Assembly: GCA_002104905.1 (NCBI GenBank)
Contig: MCFE01000076.1
Location: 62,001 to 126,000, forward strand
Length of the DNA: 64,000 nt
DNA from: Basidiobolus meristosporus CBS 931.73
Taxonomy: Eukaryota; Basidiobolomycota; Basidiobolomycetes; Basidiobolales; Basidiobolaceae
Reading direction: 5' to 3'
The notes below the pieces were generated by a model. The model did no database searches. It was not told where the DNA came from and saw only the letters and a list, made by a program, of their open reading frames with translations. How positions within the stretch are numbered: the first letter of the stretch is position 1; each line of letters starts with the position of its first letter. Positions 22,931-34,805 of this stretch are shown one piece after another. The translations under genes were made by a program, and so were the position numbers.

Positions 22931-23339
22931 ATATTAAAATTGGTAAGGATTGGACTGAGATAATTTTATTTGATTTGCCGCAATCAGCTCTATATATCTG
23001 ATTTTCCATGCATTATGATTAAATCTTCATCAAATGCCATATATCCCATCATTTTGTTGCAAAAATCATCCTCAAACAATGACTGGGTATTTTTATTGAT
23101 GTTTTACTCACAAGTCTATAGTCAAACAGGAAATCTGCAATTGATGAGATATGATCCATGTCAATGAAATCCTAGATGCATAATGCGAAATATATGGAAA
23201 ATTCAGCAATCATATTAGTTTCCACATATATTTTATATAAGCCAGGTTAATGCCAATACACCACTGTATAAGTATCCAAATCCATCACCATGGTCCCTAT
23301 ACCAAGTCTCAACTGATATTTAGTTCAACCCTGACACAC

Positions 23340-24519
23340 CCATTCCCTAGCTCACAAGCATGGACCGGACCGGAAAAGGTGATGTTGGATCTGTTTGAGT
23401 TCTTGCCAAACTATTTCAGTATGGCCCAAGTGTCTATGATGAGCCTTCATACAGATATTTGGCACTACTCATTAATCTAGCAGATCTAGATACCTCAGAG
23501 AGTTGACAGAGATGGAAGAACCTGAGTGGAAAGCTGTGGCATGAGTTATACATCAAGATGCCAGTGGATGTATGTAAGAAGTTATATAACAAGAGAAGTA
23601 TTGACATCAAGAATGAGTTGAGAGTGAGGGCATTTGATGAGGAAGCCATGCAGGAACAATTTTGTGCACAATTTGCTCAGTACAGGCCAAACGTGTCTGT
23701 TTGTGTCTTAATTTGGGAACCAAAGAGATTTTGAATGAGTTTTTGCCTAAGATGATTAAGTATTATGCAATATATTAGTAGAGCTAAGTGGCTTCTAAGA
23801 GCAATATATACAGGACTCATTCATGCAAAAGTTCCAGGGTATCAGGCAGGGGGCAAGTGAATACCATGAAGATTCAGAAGATGAGCTTTGAGAGGAAGAA
23901 TAAAGACCATAAGCAATAGTGTCTATATTGCACCAGCAAGCCTTACTGGACTCCTTACCATTCCTGGCAACTTCAGCACTGGCACATGTCAGTCCACACT
24001 ATACCAACATTCCTCACAAGAGCACCTTGCGTTGAGTCAATGTGTGTTGACCAAACACACATGCTTCAGAGCATAACCACCAGAACTTGCCAAACTGCAC
24101 ATCTGGGCACAGGTCCATTGGAGTGGGCCAAGTTGTGTCAACAAGCAGCATCACATTGAACTTAGCCAAGGGCCATGCAAGTGCATCAAGTTGCGTCTGT
24201 GCGTGCCATTACACCTGACTATCTGCATGTTTCTTCTGGTGAATTGACTGATGATGACCTACATGAAGTGCCTCCACCACCAGAGCCTTTGGCAAGTAAA
24301 AGAACACGTCAGTGCATAGCACTGCAGGCTGGCTCAGTTGCACTTTCCAGAGCAACTCAGTGCGGCCAAGCTGCAGCATTGCACCAATCAACTAGGAGGC
24401 AAAACACTAACCACAAATACACTAGTAGCCAAGAGGATAGTCAACAAGAAAGTAGTTTAGGTGTGCAAAGTGAATCACTACCAAATGCTTCAGTAGTAAT
24501 TGCTGTGAGAAAAACCTAG
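23340..24519 (+). pseudogene. H-element accessory protein, copy H3
   Basis: Broken frames match the H2 accessory protein: FEFLPNYFSMAQ near 23,390, the LGTKEILNEFL region near 23,720, and an open 3' part (24,175-24,519) reading ELTDDDLHEVPPPPEPLASK, SRRQNTNHKYTSSQEDSQQ and SLPNASVVIAVRKT. The C-terminal third is Q/S-rich with an acidic/proline patch (DDDLHEVPPPPEP), which looks disordered. No motif identifies a function. Confidence 0.55.
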
Positions 24520-25274
24520 GAGAAGAGGATGCAATTGCATTGAATAGCTATAATTTGTCATTATCTAAATGACGCATTTTTTTTGCAACTTGCATCAAGC
24601 CATTGCTAGTCAGTGATCACTGAATTTTTGAAATAAGCAAAATCAAGGTTGTCTCACACTTGAGACAGGACCCCTATAAATAAATGCCCTTCATATGATT
24701 CATCATCTGTGGCACCAGTGCAGCTATTTGATCTGATTTGCACCTATAAAATTGGTTGCATGCTAGCTATGGCACTTTGTCCAATCACTAGGATCAGGGG
24801 CTTACTTGCTTAAAGGGCAAAATGGGATATTTAATGGCAAATTAGGTAGATTGTGTAATGGTCACAGAGCCTATTGGTTGCTGAGAACTTTGGGATAATA
24901 TTGGACTAATTAACCACTGCAATACCATCCAATTGGAGTGATGGTAACCAAAATGGTAAGTATCAGTCTACTCTATAGTGTGATATGCATTTATTTCCAT
25001 TTACATTGAAGAAACATATCCAAATACCAGATTTTACCCACCATAAATGTGGTATCTGATTGCACATGTGTTGCAAACATTACCAGTTGGTGCAATCATT
25101 TGTGCGAATCTCATTGTGTCAGATTGTGCCATAGTGAGCAAGATTGTCCCACATGGTGCAAAATGGTCCAAGAGCAATCCTGCCTACTGGTAGCTACCAT
25201 ATTGCTCCTGGTTGTTCTTAGAGACCGCAGATCACATCACAGGCCCTGGCACAGTATGGTGGAACAAGTCTATT

Positions 25275-26811
25275 AAATACTGTCAAGTTTCTTGCCATAT
25301 TAGGCAGTTAGATGTCCTGGCCAGTTGGATCCATTGAAAATAGTTGTAAAGTGCTATAAGACCACAACAATACCCTGCAATTATTGTCACAGCACCAATC
25401 AAATCTTGTCAAGTCTGATCACTTTATTTGTTAGTAAGATTAGCAAAATACCATTGTGATTCCATCATATGATTGTCAACAGGGTCACTAATTCCAAGCT
25501 GCTGGTAATATGATGCTCTCACAACAGGATCCCAATAGCTGATTGGGACTGGATCTGCCCGCAGGACCAAATTATTTTTCATAGGGGCTTCTAACTCAAC
25601 TAGTAGTTTGCAGACTTGTCCACATAATAGATTAAATGGCAATAGTCCAGTAGTTCTTTGACTGTATTTCTATTTGGCCAAAGTGTAAGATGTAATTGTT
25701 ATGTCCATGGTAAAGTGTTATTCTAGCAGCACTTGACTAGGGAAATCACCAGTGGTCCATATACTCTTTCTACCATTCCATTGGCCTCATGATGGTAAGT
25801 TGCAGTAAAACCAATGTGTATCTTGTACCTTGAGCACAACTCTTGATTCATCTTGGATGTAATCTCTCCTCTGTTGGCAACAGACTACCAGATGCAGCCA
25901 AATTTACAGATAATGTCTTAAGGTATAAATCTGTATATGGTATGTCTCTTGTTGTTGGGCAAGGGCTGAACTTCTGCCTACCCACTGAAGTCATCTCTAG
26001 CAACAATCAGGTACTTCTTTAATCAAGCTGTTAACATGTGAGCTAGGTCAATGCCAAGCTTTTGCCATAGGCAGATTGTGTAAGTGAGATGCAGTGGCCC
26101 TTCATAGTGCTTGGAGGATCTCCTCTGACAGACTACACATGATTTATCCAAGTGCTGAATACCATAGTATATGTATTCTCAGTAATACCTTTAAGCTGTG
26201 GTATTGTAGGTAGGTTCTTAACCTCTATGTCTCCCTGGCTCTCCTTTGTGATTGTTTCTCATAATATTCAGCCATTCCTGTGGAGTAGTCACATCTCTTC
26301 TTAGTGTAGGTCCTGGCATCACTTGTGTAAAAAGGGGGTCCCCCTTGAGATAGTAGTGGTGTGCCTTCTTTCTGAGGTTTCTGAGCTCATGAAGTTCCAC
26401 TTGGCTAGGCTTCTTGACTGCTCTTAAAAAGTGGATACTCCAGGTAGTTTTCTCTTGGTCTTTGATTGCAGTCTGCTGTATCTCTGCATCAATCACATTG
26501 TCAACAACGGTATCCAAGTCCTTATAACTGTGGTCCCTTCCTGGACAGTGCATCAGCCAAAGCATTTGTCTTGCCAGGGTTATTTCTGACCTCAAGGTCA
26601 AGCAACTTCAACCATGCCATTCATTGGTCAGTGGCATCATCCCATAAGTTAGGCATATTGATCATTCCTATAAGTGGCTTGGCATCTGCCTACAGGACAA
26701 AATGTGTCATGTAGAGCTGCAACTTCAGCTTCCTTGGAATCTTCACAACTCTAAGCAGTTCTCACTTAATCTGTGAGTGCCTTTGCTTTCTGGGAGCCAA
26801 AAGGCAGTTGT
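25275..26811 (-). pseudogene. Gypsy pol relic (copy G2): RNase H and integrase
   Basis: Minus strand, decayed into all three frames. Recognisable pieces: LYMTHFVL.ADAKPLIGMINMPN and LLDLEVRNNPGKTNALADAL of RNase H at 26,800-26,550; an IN zinc/core region; HHEANGMVERVYGPL around 25,800-25,750 with the catalytic E; and TTGLLPFNLLCGQ...VELEAP at about 25,640-25,560. The segment 25,275-25,560 recurs at 40,298-40,560 and, inverted, at 41,958-42,260. RT and gag are absent; an LTR of family G1 adjoins at 26,812. Confidence 0.7.
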
Positions 26812-27177
26812 AGAGGAATAGGGAGCGTAGCTAGTATTGTATTCACTAAAACTTGAACTGATCTTTATTGAGATTCCATCAGCTCCTTATATACATTTTG
26901 CCTGATCAATTGATGACTAGTTGTATTTCCTAATGTAGGCTGTGGCTGATGACTCATTTGATTGCATCATCATCACCCAATAAGGTCCTACTCAATATAC
27001 CTATTTCTGTCTAACAACAATCTGCTGATTTATTTGCTGACAAATGCTACTGACTTGATAGATGATACTGATATACTGATAGGCTAAGAATAAAACTAAT
27101 TGATTTGGCTAAAAACTGATCTAACTTAAACATTCAACCAGTAAATCATATCACTTGCATAGTGTACCATACTAACA
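26812..27177 (-). repeat. Gypsy LTR (family G1), copy 3, minus strand
   Basis: Aligned in reverse with 1,615-1,982; right end ACTAACA (inverse of TGTTAGT). It carries about 26 extra bases near that end and lacks about 20 at the other, where it runs straight into RNase H sequence. Confidence 0.75.
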
Positions 27178-27209
27178 AGGCAGCCAAAATATCACCTATT
27201 GCTGGCAAC

Positions 27210-27572
27210 TGTCGCAATTTAAAAAGTGATGTGAATATAAGGAACCTATCAAGAAATAGTGATCATAGTTGAAATGTTGATTATTCATAAGGAAGCTCAG
27301 TAATTATACCATTGTAGAAGTAATACAAATGTAAAACTAAGTAAGGAGAGTATGTCAACACTCAAGAGTATTCTGTAACAGTTTCAGGGTTAGTACATTA
27401 GTAAAAGTGCTAATTTGATCTTGACTCTAGGGGAATAATCATAGAATCATGGATCTGCAGAATGTGGCAAAGTTAAGGCTGTAGGTTAGCTGTGCAGTGA
27501 TCAAGACTAGTTCAGAACTGTTAAGAAAGTTTTTAGCTGCTGAATGATACCAAATAGTTCAATATTTCAACA
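27210..27572 (-). repeat. Solo LTR, family S (copy 4)
   Basis: TGTCGCAATTT to AATATTTCAACA, inverse orientation, 363 bp. The flanks do not form a target duplication; the right flank is H-type sequence, so a later rearrangement is likely. Confidence 0.75.
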
Positions 27573-28904
27573 TTATCACTCCAATTGGATGGTATGTAAG
27601 TAGCTGATTGATCTAAAGGTAATTGAAGGCTCCCATCAAGCTCATTGGCCATTAAACAAGCTACCTGATTTGTCATCAAATACTCTATTTTGCATTTTGA
27701 GTATCTAAATACTTGATATTAGTGATTAGACAAGGTTACATAGCTAACATGCAACCACTTTGGTAGTTGCAAATCAAAGCAAATAGCTAAGTTGGTATTA
27801 CAGACAGTGTTTAGTATGCATGGTTTTATTCATTGGGGTTCTGACTTAAATGCACAACAGCTTTGATAAAGTTTATGTCAAAGAGTTATAATTGGTGTAC
27901 AATAATTTGCAACAAAATGTGTTGATTAGATTGTGATAATTGATAACAATTCCATGCAATTGTATCATATAATCCTAGTTTTCTCTTGCAGCTTTACTGA
28001 AGTACTACTACCAAAGCATTTGGTAGTGATTTGCTTTGCTCACCAAAATTACATCCTTGTCAACTAACATCTAGGCCACTGGTGTGCTTGTAGCCAGTAT
28101 TGTGCCTCCTGGTTGATTAGTTCTGCAATGTAGCTAGGTCATGCTGAATCCTTCTAGAGGATGTTATAACACTATCCTTAGGTGCCACATACTGGTTCAT
28201 TATTTGCTTGCTAAAAGCTCCTTTGCTAGAGGTACTCTAAGTGGGCCATTGCCAGTCAGTTATCTAGAAGTAACCTGCCAATGGTCAGGGGTAATGGCAA
28301 GCACCGGCCAATATCATGGGCTGATATATCCTTTAGCCAAGTCAAATGTGATACTATCTGTGAGCATAACTTGACCCACTCTGGTGGACTTGCATCTAAT
28401 TGAGCAGCTTGGTAACCACTGTTAGCTTTGCTTTAAGCTGCTTACATGGACACCACACATATTGATTTAGTATGTGTTGCTCTGGTAAGGAATATTGATG
28501 TAGACTGGACTGAAGAATGCTGGTGTGCTGGTGCTGCAAGGCCTTGTAGGGAATCCAGCAGGGTATACTGTTCTGATCTCAGCACAGATGCCTGTAGCCA
28601 GTTTTCTTCCTCTTGAGACTCACCTTCTGATTCTGCAAAGTATTCACTCACCCTATGTCTCTTACTTTAAAGTTGTAGCCTTGCTGAGACCTGTGTGTAT
28701 TGTTCTCAGAGTCCACTTAGCTATAATACAATATCAATCAATACACTGGTCATTTGAGGCAAAAACTGATTAAAAATCTCCTTAATTCTCAAAGTTCAGG
28801 GTGTAGGGATGCATTGGTATATAGTGTAGAAACTTAAAGTGGAATTGTTTGCATAAAAGTGCCTCATCATATCCCCTAACTCTCAGCTCATTCTTGATTT
28901 AATA
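27573..28904. mobile_element. Partial Harbinger-like element H4
   Basis: Sequence in the same order as the left part of H2: non-coding end then accessory ORF on minus. Both element ends are missing. Confidence 0.65.
27985..28900 (-). pseudogene. H-element accessory protein, copy H4
   Basis: Minus-strand match to the H2 accessory protein with many stops: SEYFAESEGESQEEENW in the acidic region (28,651-28,600), C-terminal basic end near 27,990, and the QVSAQWSG-like middle. It ends near 28,900 before the N-terminus. Confidence 0.5.
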
Positions 28905-29313
28905 CTGTGAGTACTAAATGTAGTACCCACTCTTTGCCCAAGAGTTCTCCCCAGAGTCCTACCCAAAGTCCCCCAGTATTGCCCCTATAATTCCCCCACA
29001 TGTCCTCCCTCCTATTCCTGCCCTTATCTGGTTAGAACACTTACCATAACAGGAAGGTACTCACACCCTGATTTCTAAAACATTTTTATTATCTAAGCCC
29101 CTCCAAGTGTTTCATATATATCCAATTGAACCAAGTGAGAAGACAACAAGATTTGGAGAGAACAAGCACATGTCTTTATTACCTTACTAATTTCTATTGG
29201 AAGCTATTCTGAACCAAGTGGTACTGACTTGTCCTACAAGCTCTCCCACTCACCAGGTACAGTCAGTAATAACCCACATATTTGGTGCCTTCTGTGTGAA
29301 ACTATGCACAAGT
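28905..29313 (+). other. Leader upstream of a gypsy gag relic
   Basis: Starts TGTGAGTACT and includes GGTACTCACA at about 29,058-29,068, an inverted pair that could be LTR ends of a short LTR. C-rich stretch (CCCCCA runs). No coding signal. An LTR identity is a guess. Confidence 0.35.
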
Positions 29314-29780
29314 AAGGTTATGACTACTACAATCAAACTAAAAATGTACAATGGAAAGAGAGAGAAAGCCCTTGAGTGGTTTGATAAGTCTGGGAGAGTT
29401 GTGGTTGATGCAATATAGGACAGTGATGAGAAAGTAAGGGAGTTTGCACAAAATATGAAAGGGTCAGCATAGCAATAGCATTATGGGTTGGAAGACACAG
29501 TTAAAGACAACTGTGATGCACTAGAAGAAGCCTATAAGACATGCTTTCTATATACCAAAGGATACCACTACAAAGCCCTTCTACCATCCTCACTGAAGAG
29601 AAGCAGTGAGAGCTATGAAGCTTATACTGAACTGTTTCTCCAACAAGTTTTATGTCTCCCAAAGGACAAAATTGCCAAACAACAGCTCATGAGGTATTAC
29701 ATCATGTGCTTAGACAACAAAGTAAGATGTAGGGCATCTGAAGACTACAGGAATGTAAAATGTTGCAAGAGTAGGTGAAA
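29314..29780 (+). pseudogene. Retrotransposon gag (capsid) relic
   Basis: Frame pieces MTTTIKLKMYNGKREKALEW, VREFAQNMKGSA, HYGLEDTVKDNCDALEEAYK, YHYKALLPSSLKRSSESYEA and FLQQVLCLPKDKIAKQQLMR. The pattern W...F...F...R, with an aromatic-rich helix bundle, fits Ty3/Gypsy capsid. In-frame TAG at about 29,417 and two stops near 29,470 break it. It ends abruptly at about 29,790 at copia sequence; protease and the rest are missing. Confidence 0.65.
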
Positions 29781-32115
29781 CATGTACAAGGGGTCATCAT
29801 TGCTATGGGTGCTACTATATAGTGATACAAGTAATCAAAGGACAAGGATCCCCCATAAAAAAGCAACAATTGCCCCCATATTCAAATTTGTCTCCAGCTA
29901 ATGGTTTGGTAAATATGTCTGCAATCATTGCATCTGTAGGACAGTAAACTTAGTCAACTAACTTATCTTCTCTAGCTTCATGTATGATACAATATCTAAT
30001 ATTAATGTTCCTAGTACCAGTATGTAGAACTGGTATTCTACCTAATGGTATATATCCTTAACTATCTTGATACATAGTAGTAGCCTTTTTTTGACAGAAG
30101 CCTAAATTGTTAAAAAGCATTCTTAACTACCTTGGTTCTTTTAGCTGTATGGGCTGCCATCTACTCTACCTTTATGGCGGAAAGTACTAAACTTGGTTGC
30201 TTTCTGGAATTCCATGCTCCTTTACAGTAAAGAAAGGCGTATCCAGTAGTGCATCTCCTGTCTTCTAAATTTCATCTCCAATCAGCATCAGAGTATCCCA
30301 CAAGATCTTGTTCTGAGTCCTTCTAGGTGTAACTTAGGCAGATATTAGCAGTTCCTGTTAGGTATCTAAAGATTTGCTCAACTGCTGCAATATGATCAGA
30401 TCAATATTTTTGATATGCTGGCTGACAACTCCCACTGATTATGAGATGTCCAGATGTGTTCCAAGCATGATATACATCAGACTGCCACCCATAGATTGAT
30501 AAGAAAAGCCTGGGCTTTCACATGGCACCAAGCTATCTTGTTTTGGTGGAGTTTTGGTCAAAGTTAAATATGTCTTCATTGGGGTAGCTGCCACTTTACA
30601 GCTTTCTGTATGTTACTGCTTTAGTATATCTTGAGTATACTTGGACTGGCTTAGGGTGATAGACTGGGTATTTCTGTCTTTGGGGAGCATTATCCCTTAA
30701 TAGCAACTGAGTTCCCCTATATTAGACATGTTAAGCTACTTATATAGGCTTGATCTAGTCTCTTCCAAGGTATCTTAATTATTGGTGGCTAAAATATGAT
30801 CATCCACATATAGAGCTTATAGAGCTGGATTGGCTCTATCTGGCTTACAGCAGATACTAGAGTCAACAGTACTCCTTTGGAGACTCAATGATTGCAAATA
30901 AAATCTATTTTGCAATTCCATGCTCTTGGTTATTGTTTCAGAAAATAGGATTTTTTGAAGCTTGCAAAGCATATCATGATCATCTTGGTCAGCCAACCCA
31001 TCAGGCTGGTCCATGTACATGCTGTCATCAAGGCCTTCATTCACAAATGTAGCTTTTACATCCACTTGATGAGCAAAAAACCTATATTTGGCTGCAATAG
31101 CCAATATTAATCTGCAGGAATTGAACTTGGCTACCAGTGCAATGGTCTTTGTGTAGTCAAACCCTTTTGTTTGAGAGTTTCCTTTGGGCACAAGTCTTGT
31201 TTTGTATCCTTCAACTATACCATTAGCCTTGAATTTTCTCTTGAAGACCTTTCTGCATCCAACTGACTTCTGGATGAGTAATACTTAACCTAGCCCTAAG
31301 TTTGATTTTCCATCAGGGTTTTGTAATCCTCAGTCATAACTGATAGCTAAAACTTTGTCTGCAGGCTACTTAAAGCCTATTTTGTAGAGTGGGGCTCATC
31401 AATATGGACTGAATAGGCATAGGCCAAGTTTGTACCCTTATTGATATAGTAACATGAGCTACTTCTGGACTAGTTGGCTGTCCTCCCTTGCAATACTGGA
31501 TTGATTACTTTCAGGATCTTCCAGGTGCTGCTTCATGCTGCATTACAATTCTAGAGTTCTCTGGAGTGAAAAAATGTTCATTGTCTTGATCTGATTCAAA
31601 CCTGCATAATTGTAGATACAATATCAGATATTTGCCATTATCTGATGTCAATTTTGGTGAAAATCCAAGTTATAAGCATTGAACACATCCCAGGACATGA
31701 TCATCTTTTTTTCTTGGGCATTGTATAGTGTTTATTCATTAGTCTCATTGCAGTAGCCCAAAAATATGCATGTTACACTTCCTGGCTTAACTATTGATGG
31801 ATTTTTGGCCAGTTTCTTAACATAAATTGTGCACCCAATTCTTTTCAGATGTTCTGCACTTGATTTGTATCCATGCCTTGCCTCAAGTGGAGTAGAACTA
31901 CAGAGAATTCCACTCTAACTCCTATTTTTGAGATATACAGCTGTAGTAACTATTACACCTGGAAATCATGTGATAATTTTAATGTGAATTATAGATCTTG
32001 CTATAAGAATTATTGATTTGTTTGCAAGTTCTGCCACTCCATTGAGCTATTGGAAGTATAGTACAGTGCTCGCTTGCTTTATCCTATGAGCTTTGCAGCA
32101 GTAGATGAAGAGTTT

Positions 32116-32462
32116 TGTATTAAAAGTCTTGAATATCCAAAGTAATTGAGAGAACAAGTAGATTATATAGGTTTTCACATAATGTTTTACTTAATATAAA
32201 AGTAGTATTTATACCTTTATATGATCTTGGCATAAAAAACACATAAAATAGCTTTAGGAAGGTCCCAAGAACATGTGCGCAGAGTATGGGGCTATTTGGA
32301 CAACTTTGAGAATTTTAATGCACTGAGTACATGAGATTTTGGTTAATATATTCAAATAAATCCCAACAAAGAATTTGGTCAGTATTCTCTGAGACTTGTA
32401 GGTATTAATATAAGTAACTAAGTAAGGTGAATATTGAGGTGGAACTAGAAACTTACACAACA
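32116..32462 (-). repeat. Copia LTR (solo) inside C1
   Basis: Reverse copy of the 349-bp copia LTR with AAGTAGTATTTATAC and GGAAGGTCCCAAGAACATGT words and an ACACAACA end. The flanking 5-mers (AGTTT, GGCTT) do not match, so the insertion duplication is lost or boundaries are off by a few bases. Confidence 0.7.
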
Positions 32463-33148
32463 GGCTTTGAGGTATTCTCTCCACCATTGTTAAAGTTTAT
32501 TTTCTTGATTTTGCATTGGTTTCTCTCTCCACCATGGCTTTAAGTTCCATGGATCTGGAAAAGCTTCTTCCTTTCATTCCATGAAACTGACCCTCATGTA
32601 GTGTATATGATCATTGCTAATAGTGATCAAATACCTCACCCCACAAGGATATATTTTGCTTAGGTCCATGCAGATCTGAGTGAATGAAATCTAGTTTTTT
32701 CTTAGTTTTGGTTAACTCAGATCTCTTGCACAGTAGTCTGACCTCCTTCCCACATATTCAGGCTTCACAGTGCTTGAGATTTGCTGAGGGATTAATGATA
32801 CTCCAGAAATCAACTGATTGTTGATCATTTTGTGCAAAAAATCAAAATTGATGCACCCACATCTGTGTTTATCTCATGACATCCTCAACCTTTCATAATC
32901 TGGCCAAATCAGATTGATGAAGAAATCCTGGTTCCATCTAGACAGTTCCACTACATTCAAGCAACCTCTTGGAAGCTCCAAGTCAATGTTACCCAATGGA
33001 ATACTCTATGTAAGCCTCCAATCAACATTTATGTAGCACAAACCATATATTGAAGCTGCATGTTATGTGACCTAGGCACCTGATCAGCTGACCCTTAAAA
33101 TATGCTGATGTGATTTTCTAGTCTGTTCTCAATATATTTCTATCTTGG

Positions 33149-34097
33149 TGTTGTGCATCAACATTCAAGACTTAGCCAATTTCACTCCATTAGAAAATCT
33201 AGTACCCTAACTGATTTTCCCTAGCCCAAACATAACTAATCTCAGTTATGGTTTATTTTATCACTTCTCAAAATCTATTTTTAGCTGTCACACCTGATCA
33301 TTTTCAGGTGGTGATTACATCCTCAACTGATCTGCAAAGCCTTTCCAAGTGATTAGTCATCTGAGTTCTTTCCAATCACTTGACAGTTGCCAAGACATCA
33401 GCAGATTAATGATGCAATTTCCCACTTATCTTGTGCACATATGAATATCCCAACAAATTCCCATTAGTCCAGTATCTTGGTGCTTACTAATTCAGCTTGA
33501 TCAGAAAAGTATAGATTAAGTTTACTGAGCCTTTTGGTCTAGGGTGTGTCTCAACAAAATTAAGATTGCCCCTTAGCAAAATTAAGAATTCAGCAATTCT
33601 GTTTTAGTTTCCACCCAAGCCTAGCATATCTAGCATTCCCAAGAATACCAAGCCTAGCCTGTATAGCAAACCAACTCTGTTGCATTTATAGCCTAACTCC
33701 ACTATATACAAAAACAATATTAGACCAGAACTTCTCTGCTAATATTTCTGTCACCCATGACAATTCTAAGATTCTGTGGTTAGTTGTCTAAGTGTGTTTC
33801 TCAACAAAATCCCAATTATGGCTTAGCAAAATTAAGAACTCAACAATTACATTTTAGTTTCTACCAAACCCTAGGATATCTAGCACTCCCAAGAACACCA
33901 AGTCTAGTCTGCACAGCAAACCAACCCTGTTGCCTTTATAGCCAAACCCAGCTATACACAAGATCAATATTAGGCCAGAAGCTCTCTGCCAATATTTCCA
34001 TTACTCTCAGACAAATCTAACATTCTGCACTTAGTTGTTGCTTAGGTTCAGCTTAACCATTTAAGAGCTTTATTGCACTTTTCTCTTGGATGCAACA
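33149..34097 (+). repeat. Solo LTR, family D (copy 1, with internal tandem duplication)
   Basis: TGTTGTGCATCAAC to GATGCAACA; 949 bp. Perfect target duplication CTTGG at 33,144-33,148 and 34,098-34,102. The stretch from about 33,535 to 33,785 is repeated at 33,786-34,036. The single-unit copy at 39,600-40,297 is 698 bp, shorter by exactly 251 bp. Confidence 0.85.
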
Positions 34098-34490
34098 CTT
34101 GGCACACTTATTATGCCTCACCACAGAACCCTATAAGTATTAGTCAATATCACTTGACATTCATATTGCTAAAAAGTACAGGTATCCCTATCCCCTCTTA
34201 TGTATTCCACAGTGTGATAAAAGTAGATCTTGAACAAACATCCATGCCTTAGAATCTGCCTTGACCTGTTGATCCACACCTGTGTCCTTTCCTGGTCCTG
34301 ACTTGCCAAGTTCTACTCTCCCATCTTTTGTCTATTCATGATAGCTTTATCAGACTGCTCCTGACTTACCTGTGGATCTCTGCCTTCTACCCAAAGATCT
34401 GGAGAGCAACTTTCAAAGGAATACCTACCATTAGTGTCACCCAGAATCATTCCATAGTCTTGTCCTCCAACCGCAAAAATAGCTTATTGT

Positions 34491-34690
34491 TGTAAATTTT
34501 ATTGGCCAAAGCTGCATTTACTTTATTACCCTGCTGGTGTAGCTTACAGTTGTTATATTATTGTAGGCTATAGAACAGTACTCTATCAAAGGATGTTAAA
34601 GCCAGTACCTTCTGAAGTAATGCTAACTTATTCAAAGCTGGGTATTGTGGCTCAATAATTGTATTCTTAACAAATTAGTAGCGTTATATG
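34491..34690 (+). repeat. Fragment of LTR E (3' part)
   Basis: Similar to 36,815-36,985, with CCCTGCTGGTG, TTACAGTTGT and TATCAAAGGATG words. Both ends truncated. Confidence 0.5.
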
Positions 34691-34701
34691 TCACATAATA
34701 G

Positions 34702-34805
34702 ACTTGTTCTGTTGGATAGTGCCACATTGAGCCATACAATTGGTAATTGAGGTTGAATAAAGTTTCAACAGAAATAAATCAATAGACTTGTTCCATTGGA
34801 TAGTA
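34702..34805. other. Foldback end fragments with a P-element tail between them
   Basis: A 35-bp foldback terminus (GACTTGTTCTGTTGG...), then about 47 bp identical in type to 41,080-41,126 (end of the accessory ORF, GTTTCAACAG), then a second short terminus before FB1. Confidence 0.6.

Larger units (their letters stand above)
21878..25270. mobile_element. Harbinger-like DNA transposon H3 (complete ends)
   Basis: Ends GACTTGTTCTG and GGAACAAGTC, each flanked by TA; 3,393 bp. Holds transposase on minus (22,092-22,930), a 400-bp divergent region and accessory ORF on plus (23,340-24,519). It interrupts the P-element accessory ORF at 21,878. This copy defines the layout of the family. Confidence 0.8.
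29870..34480 (-). pseudogene. Ty1/Copia pol relic C1 (old copy)
   Basis: Minus strand, from protease/integrase at right to RNase H at left. Readable: RT at 31,191-30,817 (TKGFDYTKTIALVAKFNSCR, HQVDVKATFVNEGLDDSMYM); an RNase H-like C-terminus near 29,900-30,400; integrase fragments near 32,480-32,900 (MDLSKIYPCGVRYLI) and near 32,040; a possible protease stretch near 34,230 (KADSKAWMF). Many stops and gaps make it far more decayed than copies C2 and C3. Two LTRs are inserted: a copia LTR at 32,116-32,462 and LTR D at 33,149-34,097. Confidence 0.7.
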
